A DNA stretch of 64,000 nucleotides from Dactylellina haptotyla (taxonomy: Eukaryota; Ascomycota; Orbiliomycetes; Orbiliales; Orbiliaceae), in the NCBI GenBank assembly GCA_031310005.1, contig CM062387.1, positions 1,550,001-1,614,000 on the forward strand. Direction: 5' to 3'. This document shows positions 47,501-60,682 of this stretch, in pieces. How positions within the stretch are numbered: the first letter of the stretch is position 1; each line of letters starts with the position of its first letter. A program made the position numbers and the translations under genes. The notes beneath the pieces are model-generated. The model was not told the DNA's origin. It saw nothing but the letters and a program-made list of their open reading frames with translations, and did not search any database.

Positions 47501-48850
47501 ATGAAGTACTCCTTCACGACGGTAGCCCTCACGGCTGCCATCATGGCAGAGAGCGCCCTCGGCGCACCGGCCCAGCTCGTCGAACGGACGACTAATAGGG
47601 ACTACAAGGTGTCCCTAGACCCTCGCCCATTCTACCTCGTTAACAATATGACCGACTCCCATCTCAAGTCCTCCCTGCTCCGCTGCCAAAATGGCCCCTT
47701 CACAATTACAGACTTCTCAATTGGTCACCGTGGTGGCGCAACCCTTCAAATCCCAGAGGAATCCGTTGAGAACACTGTCGCTGGTGCTAGAATGGGTGCT
47801 GGTGTTCTGGAATGCGACGTCGCCTTCACCAAGGATCGAGAACTCGTCTGCAGACACAGCCAATGCGATCTTCATACCACCACAGATATCCTCCTCCGCC
47901 CCGAACTCGCCGCTAAATGCACTGTACCATTCACCCCGGCATCCGGTAGCACCCCTGCCAGTGCGCTCTGCTGCACCAGTGATATCACCCTGAAAGAATA
48001 CATGTCCCTCTGCAGCAAAATGGACGCCTCGAACACCAAGGCCGCCAACCCGCTAGAATTCCAAGGTGCTCCGCCGTCCTTCCGAACCCAACTCTACGAG
48101 ACCTGCAGTAAAGTCATGTCCTTGGAGTCCTATATTGAACTCGTCGATTCCCTCCCCGGAAACCGCAAGTTCACCCCGGAACTCAAAACCCCACCACCCC
48201 AGGTTCCCATGCCCTTCCAAACCACCAAGGGTCTCTACACGCAACAGCAATTCGCGCGTGACATGATCGAAACCTTCGTCAAGAAGGGCATCGACCCAGC
48301 CAGAGTCTGGCCGCAGAGCTTCCTCCCAGACGACATCTATCAATGGATCAAAGACTACCCAAAAACCTTCGGCCAGCAAGCCGTCTTTCTCGACGAGAGC
48401 GGCGACCCACCTAGCAGCAACGTCTCCTACGCGGCCGCTCAACTCCCCGGAATCAGAAAAAAGGGAGTCAACGTCATCGCCCCACCGATCAACTATCTCC
48501 TCGCCATCGACCCAAAAACACAAAAGGTCGTTCCGAGCGAGTACGCTAAAATCGCCAGAGAGGAAGGATTCATCATCATCCCGTGGACCTTCGAGCGTTC
48601 TGGCCCGCTGGGCACCGTCAAGGCTAGGGGAGAGTACTATTATTCCTCCATCGCGGATTTCATGAAATTCGACGGACAGATGTACGAGGTTCTCGACGTC
48701 TTAGTTAAGAAGGTCAAGATCGCAGCGTTGTTCAGCGATTGGAGTTCCACGCTTACCTACTACGCCAACTGCTTCGATTTGAAGGGCGTCAAGATCTTGA
48801 AGCAGAAGAAGTGGGGTAAAGGTGGAAAGAGATATGGTACCGACGAGTAA
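47501..48850 (+). CDS. Secreted glycerophosphodiester phosphodiesterase
   Basis: Single-exon gene of 449 residues. The start at 47501 is chosen over an in-frame ATG 81 bases upstream because it places a signal peptide at the terminus (MKYSFTTVALTAAIMAESALG, then APAQLVER). The GDPD catalytic site is visible: His76-Arg77 in IGHRGGATLQIPEES, a glutamate in the ESVENT segment (residues 87-92), metal ligands Glu104 and Asp106 in VLECDVAFT, and His119 in LVCRHSQCD. Such enzymes hydrolyse glycerophosphodiesters to glycerol-3-phosphate and an alcohol. An extracellular or cell-wall location fits scavenging of phospholipid breakdown products. The protein is Cys-rich in the CTVPFTPASGSTPASALCC region, suggesting disulphides. 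The C-terminal LKQKKWGKGGKRYGTDE is basic. Confidence 0.9.
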   Translation: MKYSFTTVALTAAIMAESALGAPAQLVERTTNRDYKVSLDPRPFYLVNNMTDSHLKSSLLRCQNGPFTITDFSIGHRGGATLQIPEESVENTVAGARMGAGVLECDVAFTKDRELVCRHSQCDLHTTTDILLRPELAAKCTVPFTPASGSTPASALCCTSDITLKEYMSLCSKMDASNTKAANPLEFQGAPPSFRTQLYETCSKVMSLESYIELVDSLPGNRKFTPELKTPPPQVPMPFQTTKGLYTQQQFARDMIETFVKKGIDPARVWPQSFLPDDIYQWIKDYPKTFGQQAVFLDESGDPPSSNVSYAAAQLPGIRKKGVNVIAPPINYLLAIDPKTQKVVPSEYAKIAREEGFIIIPWTFERSGPLGTVKARGEYYYSSIADFMKFDGQMYEVLDVLVKKVKIAALFSDWSSTLTYYANCFDLKGVKILKQKKWGKGGKRYGTDE

Positions 48851-49402
48851 ACCCTGAATATATATAGATATATATAATAGATAGAAAGAAGAGCTGGCGG
48901 TGTATAGAAAGGAATAGAAGGATGGAGGAGTTTGGAGTGCATGTACAAAGGTTGAACAAAAATAACCCGGATGAAGAAAACTTGTTAATATTTCTTACCA
49001 CAATATTTAATGAATAATGTATCGATATACGAGAATATAAATATTATATGCTTCAAAATTCGCACTGCCACCTAAATTATAAAAACCCAACTCTTAATTT
49101 TGTGCTCTGTGTTACATAAAGGCTTGTATAAGTTACGCCTGTTCGGATTTTACTTAATCTTTACAAGAATTGAACCGGACAAAGAGAGTGAAAAGGAATA
49201 AACCGAAAGCTTTTATTCCAACCTATAACTGACCGTCTACCACTCACACAACCTAGCATAACGGTAGTAATCCATCCTGCTTTCTCACAACCGACTAGAA
49301 AGCTTAACTCGCTCAAGACTAAAAAATAATACAAAACCAAAAAAGTAAGACTACAATCAAGAAACTTTCCTCCCTAAAGACGCAGTATGAATGAGTGTGT
49401 AT
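48851..49402. other. Convergent intergenic region
   Basis: About 550 bases between the 3' ends of the GDPD and TPS2 genes. It begins with an ATATATAGATATATATAATAG stretch and is AT-rich throughout. It probably holds both 3' untranslated regions. Confidence 0.4.
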
Positions 49403-52400
49403 TTACTCTTGCGCCCCTTCCTCCGTCTTCCCTTCGCCCGATTCGGTAGTAGCAGGAGCCTCCTCGCTCTCAGGCACAGTCCCAATAAGCAACCCAACGG
49501 TATCAATAACGTCCGCGGGTTCCTGCAAATGCCAGCTCGCCAGGGTCATCTTTGTGCTCGCGCCGATAGTAACGGCGAAGACGTGTTCGGCGGGCAATGT
49601 CGAGCGTCGGAGGGCGCGGAACATATCTACCCCAAACATATAAGAAATTAGCTTCCACTCCTTCACCCTGCAAATACGATTCTAATGAACTTTAGGATTG
49701 TCAGTACTAACCCTCATCGGTTGTATCATCACCGAGACACAGGACGAAATCCGGCTTGGCGTCATCCGGGTATTCCGCTACGAGCTTCTTCGCGATCTCG
49801 CCCTTGTTGACAAAAGTAGGGCGGACTTCGAGGTTGGCTTTTCCGGTCATGACTTCGACGTCGTATTTCTGCATAACGGTATTCTCGAGATGGGACTGGC
49901 ATTCGCGGGCCTGGAAGGCGCCGTAGTCTGGGTCCGCACGGCGGTAGTGCCACGTTAACGCGCAGCGTTTGCGTTCGATGAACGAGCCTGTATGGTACGT
50001 AAAATCAGTAAAATGTGACAGTATAAAGAAGATGTAGAGAGTAAACTACCTTGAGTTCTCTCGGTATAGTACTGGAAGATATCCACAACATCCTTCTGCC
50101 AGGTCATATCAAACTTCTCAGTGAGGTTAACCCACTCGGAACTCCTGGGTCTTCTGACAAAGCTACCGTGCTCGGCGCTAAAACCTAGCTCTGCGATATC
50201 TCCCATCCATTGCTCCAAGAAAGCTTGGTCACGACCAGACACGATCCAGACGTTATTCTGGGGGTCGGAAGCGAGCTTCTTGATTGTTCGGATAATCTTA
50301 TCGGTAGGAATCGCAGCATGTGGATCCTTCACAATTGGGGTGAGAGTTCCGTCATAGTCGAACATGAACAGGCGCCGGGTAGCCCTATTGTACTGATCGA
50401 GGACGAGTTGGCGATCAAGCTGTGGGGTCGCTTGGCTCTGATCGTGACTGGCAAGATTTGTGAGAAGGCCCTTGAGGAACCTGTTGGTCCAGTTCTGGAC
50501 ATTATTGGTAGTAACGTGCTGGTACAGCTTGGAATGGAGTTCTTCCTTCTTTGCTGGAGAGAGCGAAAGGCAGGTGTTAATTGCCTCGGCGACACCGCGG
50601 TAATCCCAAGGATTTACCTGGAAGGCGTCGCAAAGACTGCCCGCGGTTCCTGTGAATTCCGACAGAATAACAGGGCCATGGTTTTCCTTCTGGCAGACGA
50701 CATATTCGAGAGATGTGGTGTTCATGCCGTCTCGAACAGAGGTGATGAGACCGAGATCAGCTACCCGCAGGAGAGCGTAGTACTCGTCCTGGCTAAGGTA
50801 TTGCGGGAAGTGCTGGACAGGAGAGAAGTGGATGGATCCGTATGTTCCGTTGATATGTGCAACCAGCTCAGAGACTTGGTGCTCAACTTTCGGGCCTTCA
50901 GACACACTAGGAGAAGTGACCTGTATCAGGATCACCTTGTCTCTCCATTCTGGGTATATCTCCAGGAACATTTCGAACGCCCTCAACTTCTGTACGACTC
51001 CTCGGACAGAATCCAGCCTGTCACGGCCCACGATGATCTTCTTTCCAGCGGCTAGCTCTCGGATAGCTTGCATCTTCTCATCAATATTGTTGTTATGTGA
51101 GTCCTTGTCAACTTTGGCAGCATCGATGCCAATTGGGAAGACATCCACAGCGACGTGCGCTCCATAAGCGTCAACGCCATTGCCTGAAGACTCGAATCCT
51201 AGGACTCTAGTGCAGGACGAAATGAAGTGCTTTGCGTAGGCGTAAGATTGGAAACCGATTTGGTTTGAGCCGAGAATACCAGCCAGAAGCTCCTTTCTTT
51301 CTATAATCTCGAGTCAGCTTCCATCATTTGTATAGGCTAGATATTTCATATCTTACTGGTCATGCATCTGAAGAATTCAGAGCTAGGGAACGGAGAGTGA
51401 AGGAAGAAGGAGATGAATGCGCTAGAAAGCTTTTGTCGGAGCATGCTCGGTACGAGAAGCAGTTGGTAGTCGTGGACCCAGATGATATCACCGGGCTTGT
51501 AAACTTCGACAATCTTGTCGGCAAAGGCTTGGTTGAACTTGATATAGTCCGACCACCAAGTTCTCTCTTTCCGCCCATCTGTAGGTTCTCTAAGCAGGTA
51601 GTGGAAAGTTGGCCATATTTCTACACAGTGTCATTAGCCAAAATTCTGCCATCTCCCCAATACCATCATAACCCACCTCGTTGCGCGTAATCCACCCATC
51701 GGTTCTGGTCCTTTAAGGTAACATCTCCGGTCTTCACGTCGCCGTCCTTATCCCCGGCAACCCAAACAGGCACAATACGACTGCCCAATCCATCGCCATA
51801 ATTCGACAGCTTCTCCTCAAGGTTCGCTCTATCTTGCTTGGAGATAACGACATCTTGCTCCAGCTCCGCCGAATGCTGCTGGTAGCTTGATGCGGTAACG
51901 GACTGAATAGGCGCAGCAGAAGCCTGCCCACCTGCTGCTTGATGTTCCTTCTCGACATTTCGATTACCGACAGAGGCGGCAACTTCGCCAGGCCATCCTA
52001 CTATGACGGTCTTCCAGGCGGTACCGGATGTAAGGTGGCTGAACGAGGAATTGAGTGCGGAGTTGCCTCTTCGCGGGCTGATTTCCTATATTTCCATCAC
52101 CCATCACCCATTGTTAGCTTCATGCATATTACGAAACCCCCACCATATAACGTTTATGCCCCACCAACGAAAAAAAAAGCCACCATTTACCCCGCCATTG
52201 GAGGAACATATGGGAGAAAACATACCCATTCGCCTTTGCCAAAAGTAAACTTGTATGGCATGATCGCCGTGGCGACAATGACTGTGCCTGAGAGGCCCAG
52301 CTTCTCGGGCGCTTTCGCCGGGTCTGTTCCGTCGACGTCGGCCATGATGTCCAGAGCGTGAGGACTGGATCCTTGGACCTCCATCTTCTGGGCTTCTGAG

Positions 52401-52405
52401 GTCAT
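49403..52405 (-). CDS. TPS2: Trehalose-6-phosphate phosphatase, Tps2 type (TPS-like + HAD)
   Basis: Large subunit of the trehalose synthesis complex, which dephosphorylates trehalose-6-phosphate to trehalose. The CDS is complement(49403..49626, 49712..49987, 50050..51300, 51357..51620, 51677..52085, 52226..52405), six exons and 867 residues. The N-terminal half is a GT20 synthase-like domain (VHDYQLLLVPSMLRQ, LGLITSVRDGMNTTSLEYV). The C-terminal half is a HAD phosphatase with motif I in FMFDYDGTLTPIV (about 595), VSGRD, a lysine in VNKGEIAKKL, and the metal-binding CLGDDTTDEDMF. This pairing identifies Tps2/orlA rather than Tps1. The phosphatase activity should be real; the synthase-like half is usually inactive in this family. 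Two CCCCT words upstream (52723 and 52986) resemble stress-response elements, but the evidence for them is weak. Confidence 0.93.
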
Positions 52406-54317
52406 TTTGTCCGATTGGGCTCAAATATACTTCTGGGGATATTAAGCTCCAGAGGACCGAACTCTATTATACGTATATCGCCCGTCGTTTATGGAAAGAG
52501 AGTAGGTAGGTTGAACAGGTGAACCACAACGGCGGGTGTGTTGGAGGTGTGGTTTGCAGCAACTGTCCCGCTAAGAGAGGGAGCTATGACGACAGCTCTG
52601 AGAAGATACGGAAAGTATAAGCTTATATCAACGCCGCCACTTTCGAAGCCACAGGAACCAAAGCTAGCTGAGGGAAGTAACACTTCAATCGGTCAGAGAA
52701 TTGAAGTCGTCGTCGGAAAAGTCCCCTAACTTATCGATAGGAGAACGGCGGTTGGGCGATACGGCTGTCTGACTGGTTCTGAGCCCGAAACCAGCTTGTG
52801 ATCATCGCGGGAGAACAACTAATCTTTATACTGTTTACAGCTGTCACAGACTACTGAAAATTTCAGTCCCGCCCCCCGTCACAGATGGCATTCTAGTCGG
52901 ATTCTTATTCGGACTCTTTTTTTTTTTCTTAATCGGTTTTGGTGGGACATTGCATGGAGGGGTGTTCAACAGGGCCTGCAAACAGCCCCTCACCCCAGCA
53001 CTCGGCCAGACAGGACGGATCTGAGGCCTTTTTTCGAGCGCGAGATGGCGACTAGACGCCGTTGAGGTTAGCCCGGCCGGAACGGACATGGCCATGGCCC
53101 CGCAGCCTCTGGGCTATCTTATCATCCGAACTCGTGATACTTCTTTCTTCGGATTGGAATGTTTGAGACAATACAGACGGGACCTGTCAGATGGACAGAC
53201 GGAGCCAACACATATTATTACATCATGCGGAATTCATTCCAGACGAATGTCACCGTTTGTCACAATCGACCTCGCTTCCTGTGTGTATTTATTTCTACGG
53301 GGTTAACAGCATCTTTAGCGCCGTATCAGCACATGCCGTCGTTGGCACCGGGAGGGAACCAAGGCAGAGGAAGGAAGGCAGGAAGCCATGCGGTGCTTGC
53401 ATGCAGGCCGGCCTGACATGCATTGCAGCCTCATGTATCAGCGCCCCGAGATACCTGGTTGACATCCGCGGGTCGAATCAGAAGGGTATCGTTCCGAACA
53501 AGAAAGTTATGCCTCAATGATGATATAGATATTTATGTCTACTTATAGACGTTTTATAATATACAAGATATATAAACCCCAAACCGCTCACTCAGTTCTC
53601 CAACATACCCAGTCGCTGGATATCATATCATGTCATATCATGCCGAAAGGAAAAACAAAACGAAAATATATGCCTCAAAATGCGAACAAAATTTAAAAAA
53701 TCCGCGCGCTCATGCAAACAAGAGAATATGTGTATAGAAAACAAGAGGTAACAAATGCAAACAAGAGACGAAGCATCGGTCGAATCATCCCACGCAACCA
53801 GGTCCACGTTGCCTCCCTGTCTGCGCGCAGTTTTTAATCTGCGAGCACGAGCCCTAGAAGGTTGTCGTTTTCTGGTCTTTCCGAATCCTGGGTGCAGAAT
53901 GGGCAGCGTTGACGAGGACGAGTAGTAGGGAGGCCACAAGGCGGCTCCCCTTCCCAGGCCGCACCCGTTGAGCGATTTTCGGGAGCGGAAACCACTCGAC
54001 TGCAAGACGTAATCCCCACATGATAGCCACAGCTTTCCGGCCACCAGTTGAGAGATTCCGCAGAGAGAAGGACGTGGGGTGGTGATAATACTGAATCGCG
54101 CATGGTGTTTCTCCAGTCCGTTACACCTTCGATTATCATCGATCGAAAATGCGAAATGAACGAGGTGCAGGTCTCATGCAACACGGTGTCGTCCCAACAT
54201 GACAACGCATAACGCAAGTGGCGCTAGAACGCAATAAAATGCCGTTTTCATGACATGGGCATATCGATATCAAATGATATCGTACTGTCGATAGAGTAGA
54301 TAGACCCGACTAGACGA
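52406..54317. other. Intergenic region between TPS2 and CorA-like gene
   Basis: About 1.9 kb holding the TPS2 promoter (left) and the 3' flank of the CorA-like gene (right). Several frames of 80-140 codons occur on both strands (for example 53191-53520 and 53834-54217), without domains. A T-rich run at 52917-52929 and a repeated ATATCATRTCATATCAT word at about 53621-53641 are the only structures I note. Confidence 0.4.
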
Positions 54318-57206
54318 TCAAGCTGACGCCTTGGATCTATTAGACTGCGAAGTAGACGGACGCTCCACGGCAACCTGCGGCCCCGAAGCAGCTTCAGCAC
54401 TCGGGCTAGCTCCCATATACTCAAACGGCTCGCTCTTCTCCACAAACCGCGGCGCGCGACTAGTACTCGTCGCGGTCCCCAAGCTATGCTGCGACGGCGT
54501 AACACTATGCGCGTGCGGCCGGCCCGCACCTAACGGCGCTCTTCCGGGTCCAATAGCAGGCGACCTCGCACTAGCAGGCTTAACAATCCCCGGGCGTTGA
54601 AGACTATTCCTTCTCCCTCTTGTCACATTCCCGGTCTCTTTCTCCACAATCCAATCGCTCTCCAGCGACTTAAATACGATATCTGGACTCCACCGTCTGA
54701 TTAAAAACAGCTTAAAGCGGGACCACATGGAATCGTATTCCACGTTTGTACCCTTGAAGCTCGTTTTCCCTTTTGAGAACTTGTAGAGGATATACCATTT
54801 GATATGGGAGCCGATGCCAATGGGTTTGACCTCGCGCGGGCCCTGTGAGGACCACAGGTCGGCGTTGGACTGCTGCAACTCGCTAAAGAGTCGCTCGTAG
54901 ACCCCGCGTTCATAGATCGGCCGGCGGTGGCGGTCGATGAACCATTTCAAGATGAAAACCGAGATCAAGACGACAGTCATCTATATCTCAAATTAGCTAT
55001 TCTTCTTAAAAGAATATTATAGGTATATGAATGTATGGGAAAGGAGGGTTGCTACTCACAAATGGTGTGGCTGAAATAAAGTACCATTTAATCGACGGAT
55101 TGTCTTGAAACAGGTCCACGTTCATACCGAAGAAACTGGTGATGAAGGACAGCGGCAAGAAGACAAAAGTAACCCAGGATAGTCGCCACATGCTCGTCCC
55201 CAGACGAAGTGAGTCCTGCGAATCGCGGATGCCGACTGTCTTGTACATCAGATCAGTCAACTTGTCGGTCTGCTTGATGAGGTCGTCTTCGATATATCCG
55301 TTCACTGCAACAAAACATGTTAGTCTCCAGCAAATTAGAGTACGACTGATACTGCCACTCACGCCTTAAGAAAGTCTGTTCGACACTCCTCAACCAGGTA
55401 AACACAGCCGTGTCAGAATCGTTCGAGTCATCCTCATCCCGGAAATCCCCAACGTACTCCTGCACATCCCCAATGCACTCCACATGGTACGACATCAACT
55501 TAGAAAACTTCAACCAAGTCTCCGAGTTCTTAAACAGCTCTGAGGCTCTGGACTCATCCGCTGGATGTTCGTATATGCTATCCTGCAGGATCGATTCGTG
55601 GTCCCAAGCGACGTCAAGCACGGCTTCCCAACAATCTGCGACACTATTGTATATAGTCTCGATTACTCGCTGCATGAAGTCCCGCGCGAACTTGCTGTTG
55701 CCTACATTAGACCCTTGGAGAACCTCTTGGCCTTCTTCATCCGTGATGAGCTCGTAGTAGCTCGTTCCCGGTCCTCTCCAAATTCTTTCAATCTCGCCGT
55801 GTGCAGGCACGACGGTATCCTCGATCGAGAGTGACTCAGAGTTGTCGAATACGATAACGGTAGAGCCGGGATCGAAGATGTCCACGGCCTTGCGACGGGT
55901 GTCGTCAGATGGCATCGGGCGTGGTTTCGGTGCATCATGGGTGACCCATTGGAGGTAGACCGACAGTCGCTGAGAGTATATATCGTGGGTATGATGCGCA
56001 ACTAGTTATCACTGTGAGTATAAATAATAACTTCGCCATACTAGAAAGTAGATACATACGTCGAGGATTATTCGGGTCAGTTTCAATCCAATGCGGTGAG
56101 GGCGACCTCTCGTCATCCTCTTCTGCCCACGGGTCCTCGGGCTTAAACAGGCCCCTAGAATCATCTTCCGCGTCTTCACCATCCTCCAAAAATCCCTTCA
56201 ATTCTGCAATCTTAGTATCCGGATGTCTCTCCTTCTTGTCATCGGGTCTATACCCGACCCTCATAACCTTCAAACAATCCATCCCCCAAGCGACTTTAGC
56301 GAGCCCTGGCATCTGACGCTTCTTAAACGTCTTGGCCATGGGCACAGCCTTCCCTGCTCGCCTGGTGGGGCGGAAATGGTACACCCATTCTTTGAGGTCG
56401 TCCCATCCTTCAATGTTCTTCTTATCGTGCATGCGATATTTCGCCACTAGGAATTCCACCGCTTCTGGGAAGTTCTGCACATGACTGTCATCACGATAAC
56501 AACAATATCAGCAACCTATCCAGAAAGTAACACATCGGTTTTCAAGAGGGCCCTTACAAAACACGGAGTATCACATCTTCTCCCCGTTCCATCTTGCAGA
56601 GCGACTCTATCGACGAAATGTCACTGCACTCCTTGGCCTTCGCATCCATTTTGATAAACCGCCTCCCGCCATCGGTTACCTCTGCAAATTGTCAATCCCA
56701 TGTGTCAGTCTCCCGCATTAAACAAGTTGGGCATAGTTCCCCATTCCGACTCCGCCCGTTTCTGGAGAACCGCCACCCCGATCAAACTCCCCTCCATAAA
56801 AGGTAATGATATATATATGCGCATGTATAAATTACTCACCAGTCTTACAATACTCCACCATCAACAACCTCCTGATCTTTTTCTCCGGCCCACAAAACTT
56901 CGGATCCCACCGCATATCCTTCTTCGACCGCGCCCAATCTTTCCCCTTCGTCGGCATCAACGAGTACCGCCTCATCCCACCTGGCCACGCGCCCGGTGGG
57001 AACAAACTTGGTGCACCACCAGCACCGCTCGGGGCAGCAGCGTACCCGGACATATTCGTGCTGGTGGCAGGATACTCGTACATGCTGTTGCGCGCGCTGC
57101 TGGCCGCGGTGCCGATGCCGCCGGCCGGGATGCCGTGGTGAGTGAAGTGGACGTAGCCTGAGCGACCGGCGTCGCTAGAGCGGCGCGAGGTGGACCCTTG
57201 TTCCAT
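54318..57206 (-). CDS. CorA-like divalent metal ion transporter
   Basis: Membrane protein of the CorA superfamily (Mg2+ and related cations). The CDS is complement(54318..54980, 55060..55304, 55363..56001, 56060..56484, 56558..56681, 56840..57206), six exons and 820 residues. The hallmark GMN motif is at residues 578-580, directly after the first membrane helix (WVTFVFLPLSFITSFFGMN); the second helix follows at about 595-615 (ATPFMTVVLISVFILKW). The long cytosolic N-terminal region (about 550 residues) is longer than in bacterial CorA and includes a disordered Ser/Gly start and an acidic tract, EDGEDAEDDSRG. The C-terminal 200 residues are Ser/Pro/Arg-rich and probably disordered. I infer a plasma-membrane or vacuolar location from size. 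The splice from exon 2 to exon 3 uses the acceptor at 56485/56486, which alone keeps the frame. Confidence 0.88.
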
Positions 57207-60200
57207 ATTTTCGGTTGTTCCCTTCGTTTGGAGTTTATACCGTTATCTATGTTATCGATCTCGTCGTTGTGCTCGTGAGCGCATGAGTTCGAGCATCTCA
57301 AACATCCGTGGTGTTTATTTGCGCGATAGTACACCGATTAGGCATGAACCTTGAAAAAAAATTATTCTCAGGAGATGGCGAGGCTAGCTAGCTGTGTGGG
57401 CTTTCGATGAATAATATAGATATTCCCCAGAGCTTCTAGAAACTGTGACTGTTTCTCTTTCTCTAATTGACAAAAATGCGGAGGCTGAGAGAGAAGAAGG
57501 AAAAATTAACAACTACCTAAAAGGAATAAGGAGGACGTCCGACGTTTCGTTTGGGCAAATTGCGAAAAGGGCGGACAAGATTCGAGGAAGTTCTCCGAGT
57601 GGTTGGCCAAGAGCGAGCGCAAAAAGCACACCCATGCAAGGCAGTATTACCAAACAGGCGGCCCCTGGTTCGCGCTCATGTGCTGGAAATGCGCAGCACT
57701 CCTTCCGTGATCCGAATCGTCTTTCGAGGTAAAAGATTTGCGGCTCTTGCGCATGAGTTTTTTTATCGCTCACGATCGATGCGCGAAAACAGTGCCCATA
57801 CCATCGATGAGTATTAAAAACAAGGCTTGGATGCGAATATCTTTATTTTTATATGGACCTGTGAGTCAAATACGTATGTGTGCATCATGCCCGGTGACGG
57901 CAACGGATACGTCGGGCGAGCTGTTACGGGTGTTCATTGACTAAAATTCTTGGAACTAAGTTTTGCAAAATATTAATCTGGGGTAAGATGATGCGGTAAG
58001 CCGAAGGAAAATCCAGGCGGGCGAGACTATCGCTATCACATTCGATATCAGATGACGTTCGGTCCTGTGCGGTACTTTTGCGATCCGCAGCAGAAGAGGC
58101 CTGGGGGTAGTTTTTAACTTTGGGGCAGGTACTTCAGGCACCCGCTGGCGGTGCAGGGCGCCTGGTACCTGACTCCACTGGCCGCATGCCCGATTGTGTT
58201 AGAAATGATGATGTTTAATTTAAATATTCGTATAATCGTTGCGGCGTAGTATCTCGGCCTTTTCTTATCCATTTAGACCTTCTGATATTTTCGTAATGCA
58301 ATTACACGCTAAACAGATCATGAGATAGCTCAGAGGTTTCACATTAGCTTAAGCCTTCGAGATAGTGATATGTCAACGCAGGCACCTCCCACCAATCCGA
58401 GCAAGCGAAGGAGAGCACCTGAACCATGCAGATAACACCAAGGCGAGCTTGCAAGCGTAATATATAATCCACCAAGCCTGAGTAGGAGTTCCTGGACTAG
58501 GCCCAGGGACCGACAATTGGCACACCCGTGGATCGGGTCGTAAATCTCAAGCAGAGGGCAAGAGCTCAAAAAGTGTCAGCACGAACCCGGAGCCTGCCTG
58601 CGGGGTATATCTCCAGCACGATACATCCCCAAAGTTCCTCCACACGAAAGGTACATCATCCGATACCCCTCGCACAAAAACCTAGAAAAAAAGAAGCTAA
58701 GCGCCCTCCTGCTCTCTGTGCTATATGTGGACCCGTGTGTAGTAGCATTAGTATCAGCTGTAGGAGTAGTAGCAGCGATGGCTCCACCAGTGGCAGCTCC
58801 CTTCGTCGAAAGCAGGTTATGTTCTCTAGTCTTGTTCTCAAAATGGATATCCATCTGCAAGAACGCATGCATGCCGCAAGCACATCACCGCATCATCTCT
58901 TCCCCTTCCTTACTTCCCTGAAAAGTATTCTGCTGTTCCCTGAAATGGGGAATGCCTACCCTAGTTGAGTGGTATTGTGCACCCCTCTATCACCGGGGAT
59001 CTGATCAAGTAATAAACACCGACGGCTCGCGAGGTATTCTGATCCCCTTAGCATATGAATGAATATCTATCATCCAAATTGAAGGCTGTGCATCGGAAGG
59101 AAAGACGGCAGCAAGGGGAAACGAAAAGAATACGAATAATGCCATCCTTGGCATATATTAGCTCCGTCCCTCTTGCGTAAACACATTTCCTTTACCGCCG
59201 ATATACTCTACTAGTGTTCCTGCCGCTCCTTCTAAGCATCTTTTAGCTATCTGCTGCATCTGCAATCTGCAAACCCATCTAAATAAGTGTCGGGTTTCCC
59301 GTTTTTCCCTAAAAGTGAAAGCCTTCCGTTAAATTCTCGTACCCTCTTTCGCAAAAGCAATAAAATCTTTAAAATCCGTACGCCACCAAATACGGACCGT
59401 CTACAACAAGACGCTTTGGGAAAATAGTGCGGGGAAGCCTGCGCCTACGACTCTCCTCTATCCTACTAACTCGGATCCTGTGGTGTGTTTTGGGTAGTCG
59501 TACGTCTTTCGCCACGCCTTGGAAATACCACCATGCGATGCGCTGAAATGATCTTATCGGACACTATATTCGTGAACTAGCTGGAGAAAAGAGAGAACGG
59601 GAAACCCAGAGATCATCCTAAGCCACCCAGCCACTAGCTTTTATCTCAGCTACCAGCGCCGTAACCGACATATAGGATCGCGACATATTAGCATCTATTT
59701 TATCTGTATCATTAATGAATTTACTGAGTGTAAAGATATCCAATTTTAAATATTCGTATTCATTTATATTATCTTTTTTTATATAAAATAAAGGTTTCCG
59801 TGTCGTATGTCATTTAGTAGCAAATCAAAACGAAAAGCGAGAAAAAGAAGCGAAAGGGAAACCACTCGACGGTATCATCCATATCAATTGTATACCCGGT
59901 TAGCTATCAAAAAATTTAAATATCGATCCGCGAAAAAAAAAAGAGAATAGTGAAAATAGTCGTTCAATCAACTCCAAATATCAACCCAATTGCCATCCCT
60001 ATCTTTTTCTTTCTTTTTTTTGAATATTTTTTATTGAGGTTTTTGGTCGTTTCATATTACTGTAGATGAAGGCGACCGGAAATATCATGACTACCGTTAT
60101 CTCCTCATTTCCGTGACATCGACATCGGGAACGCTAATAAAAGTAAAATAAAATCGAAAAGCCCAAGTCTGAAATCTCCCGGAAAGTAAAAAGCAAAATT

Positions 60201-60682
60201 CGAAACAAAGGAAATAGAATTTGAAAAGCGGAGAATAGATCGTGAATAGGATCAAGGTTGTAAGAGAGAATATATGTAAAATAGAAAGAGAACTCAAAAG
60301 AGTATACTAAAAGAGAATAAACAGATCAGACTGCGAAAATAAATATAAAAAAAGGAGGAATGCTTAAAAACATCCGTTCGCACGTGGTTGAAAAGCATGG
60401 CCGTATAAGAGAGAAAGAGAGCTGAAAAAAAGGGATTCATCTAAATCAACACCAGAACATGCATGCTAAAAGTAGAGATAATAAACGTATTCGATCGCCG
60501 GCAAAGAAACAAGTATGCATGTTGGATCCCGAATTTGGAAAAGGTGCTCGAAGAAGAGGCGAAAATATAAAAGGAATATAAAAAAAGAAATCGGATAATA
60601 AAGCCGTAATAGATTAATTAGATTCCTCTCCCTCAGTGCCCTAAATAATATATCTCTCCGGATCGTATGTATCGAAAGTTGT
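57207..60682. other. Long intergenic region, no supported gene
   Basis: About 3.5 kb: the promoter of the CorA-like gene on the left and the 3' flank of the zinc-finger gene on the right. No frame shows a domain; 58528-58968 (146 codons, plus) was considered and rejected. The stretch 59,700-60,650 is very A-rich on this strand (many GAAAA and AAAAAG runs), so T-rich on the strand of the zinc-finger gene. That fits a long 3' untranslated region or spacer. Confidence 0.4.

Noticed and set aside
50210-51055. 281-codon plus-strand open frame
   Set aside because: Antisense of the TPS2 coding region.
53834-54217. 127-codon minus-strand frame containing CPFC
   Set aside because: It lies just downstream of the CorA-like stop, most likely in its 3' flank; no family is recognised.
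58528-58968. 146-codon plus-strand frame
   Set aside because: Low-complexity Ser/Arg/Pro content overlapped by similar frames on both strands.
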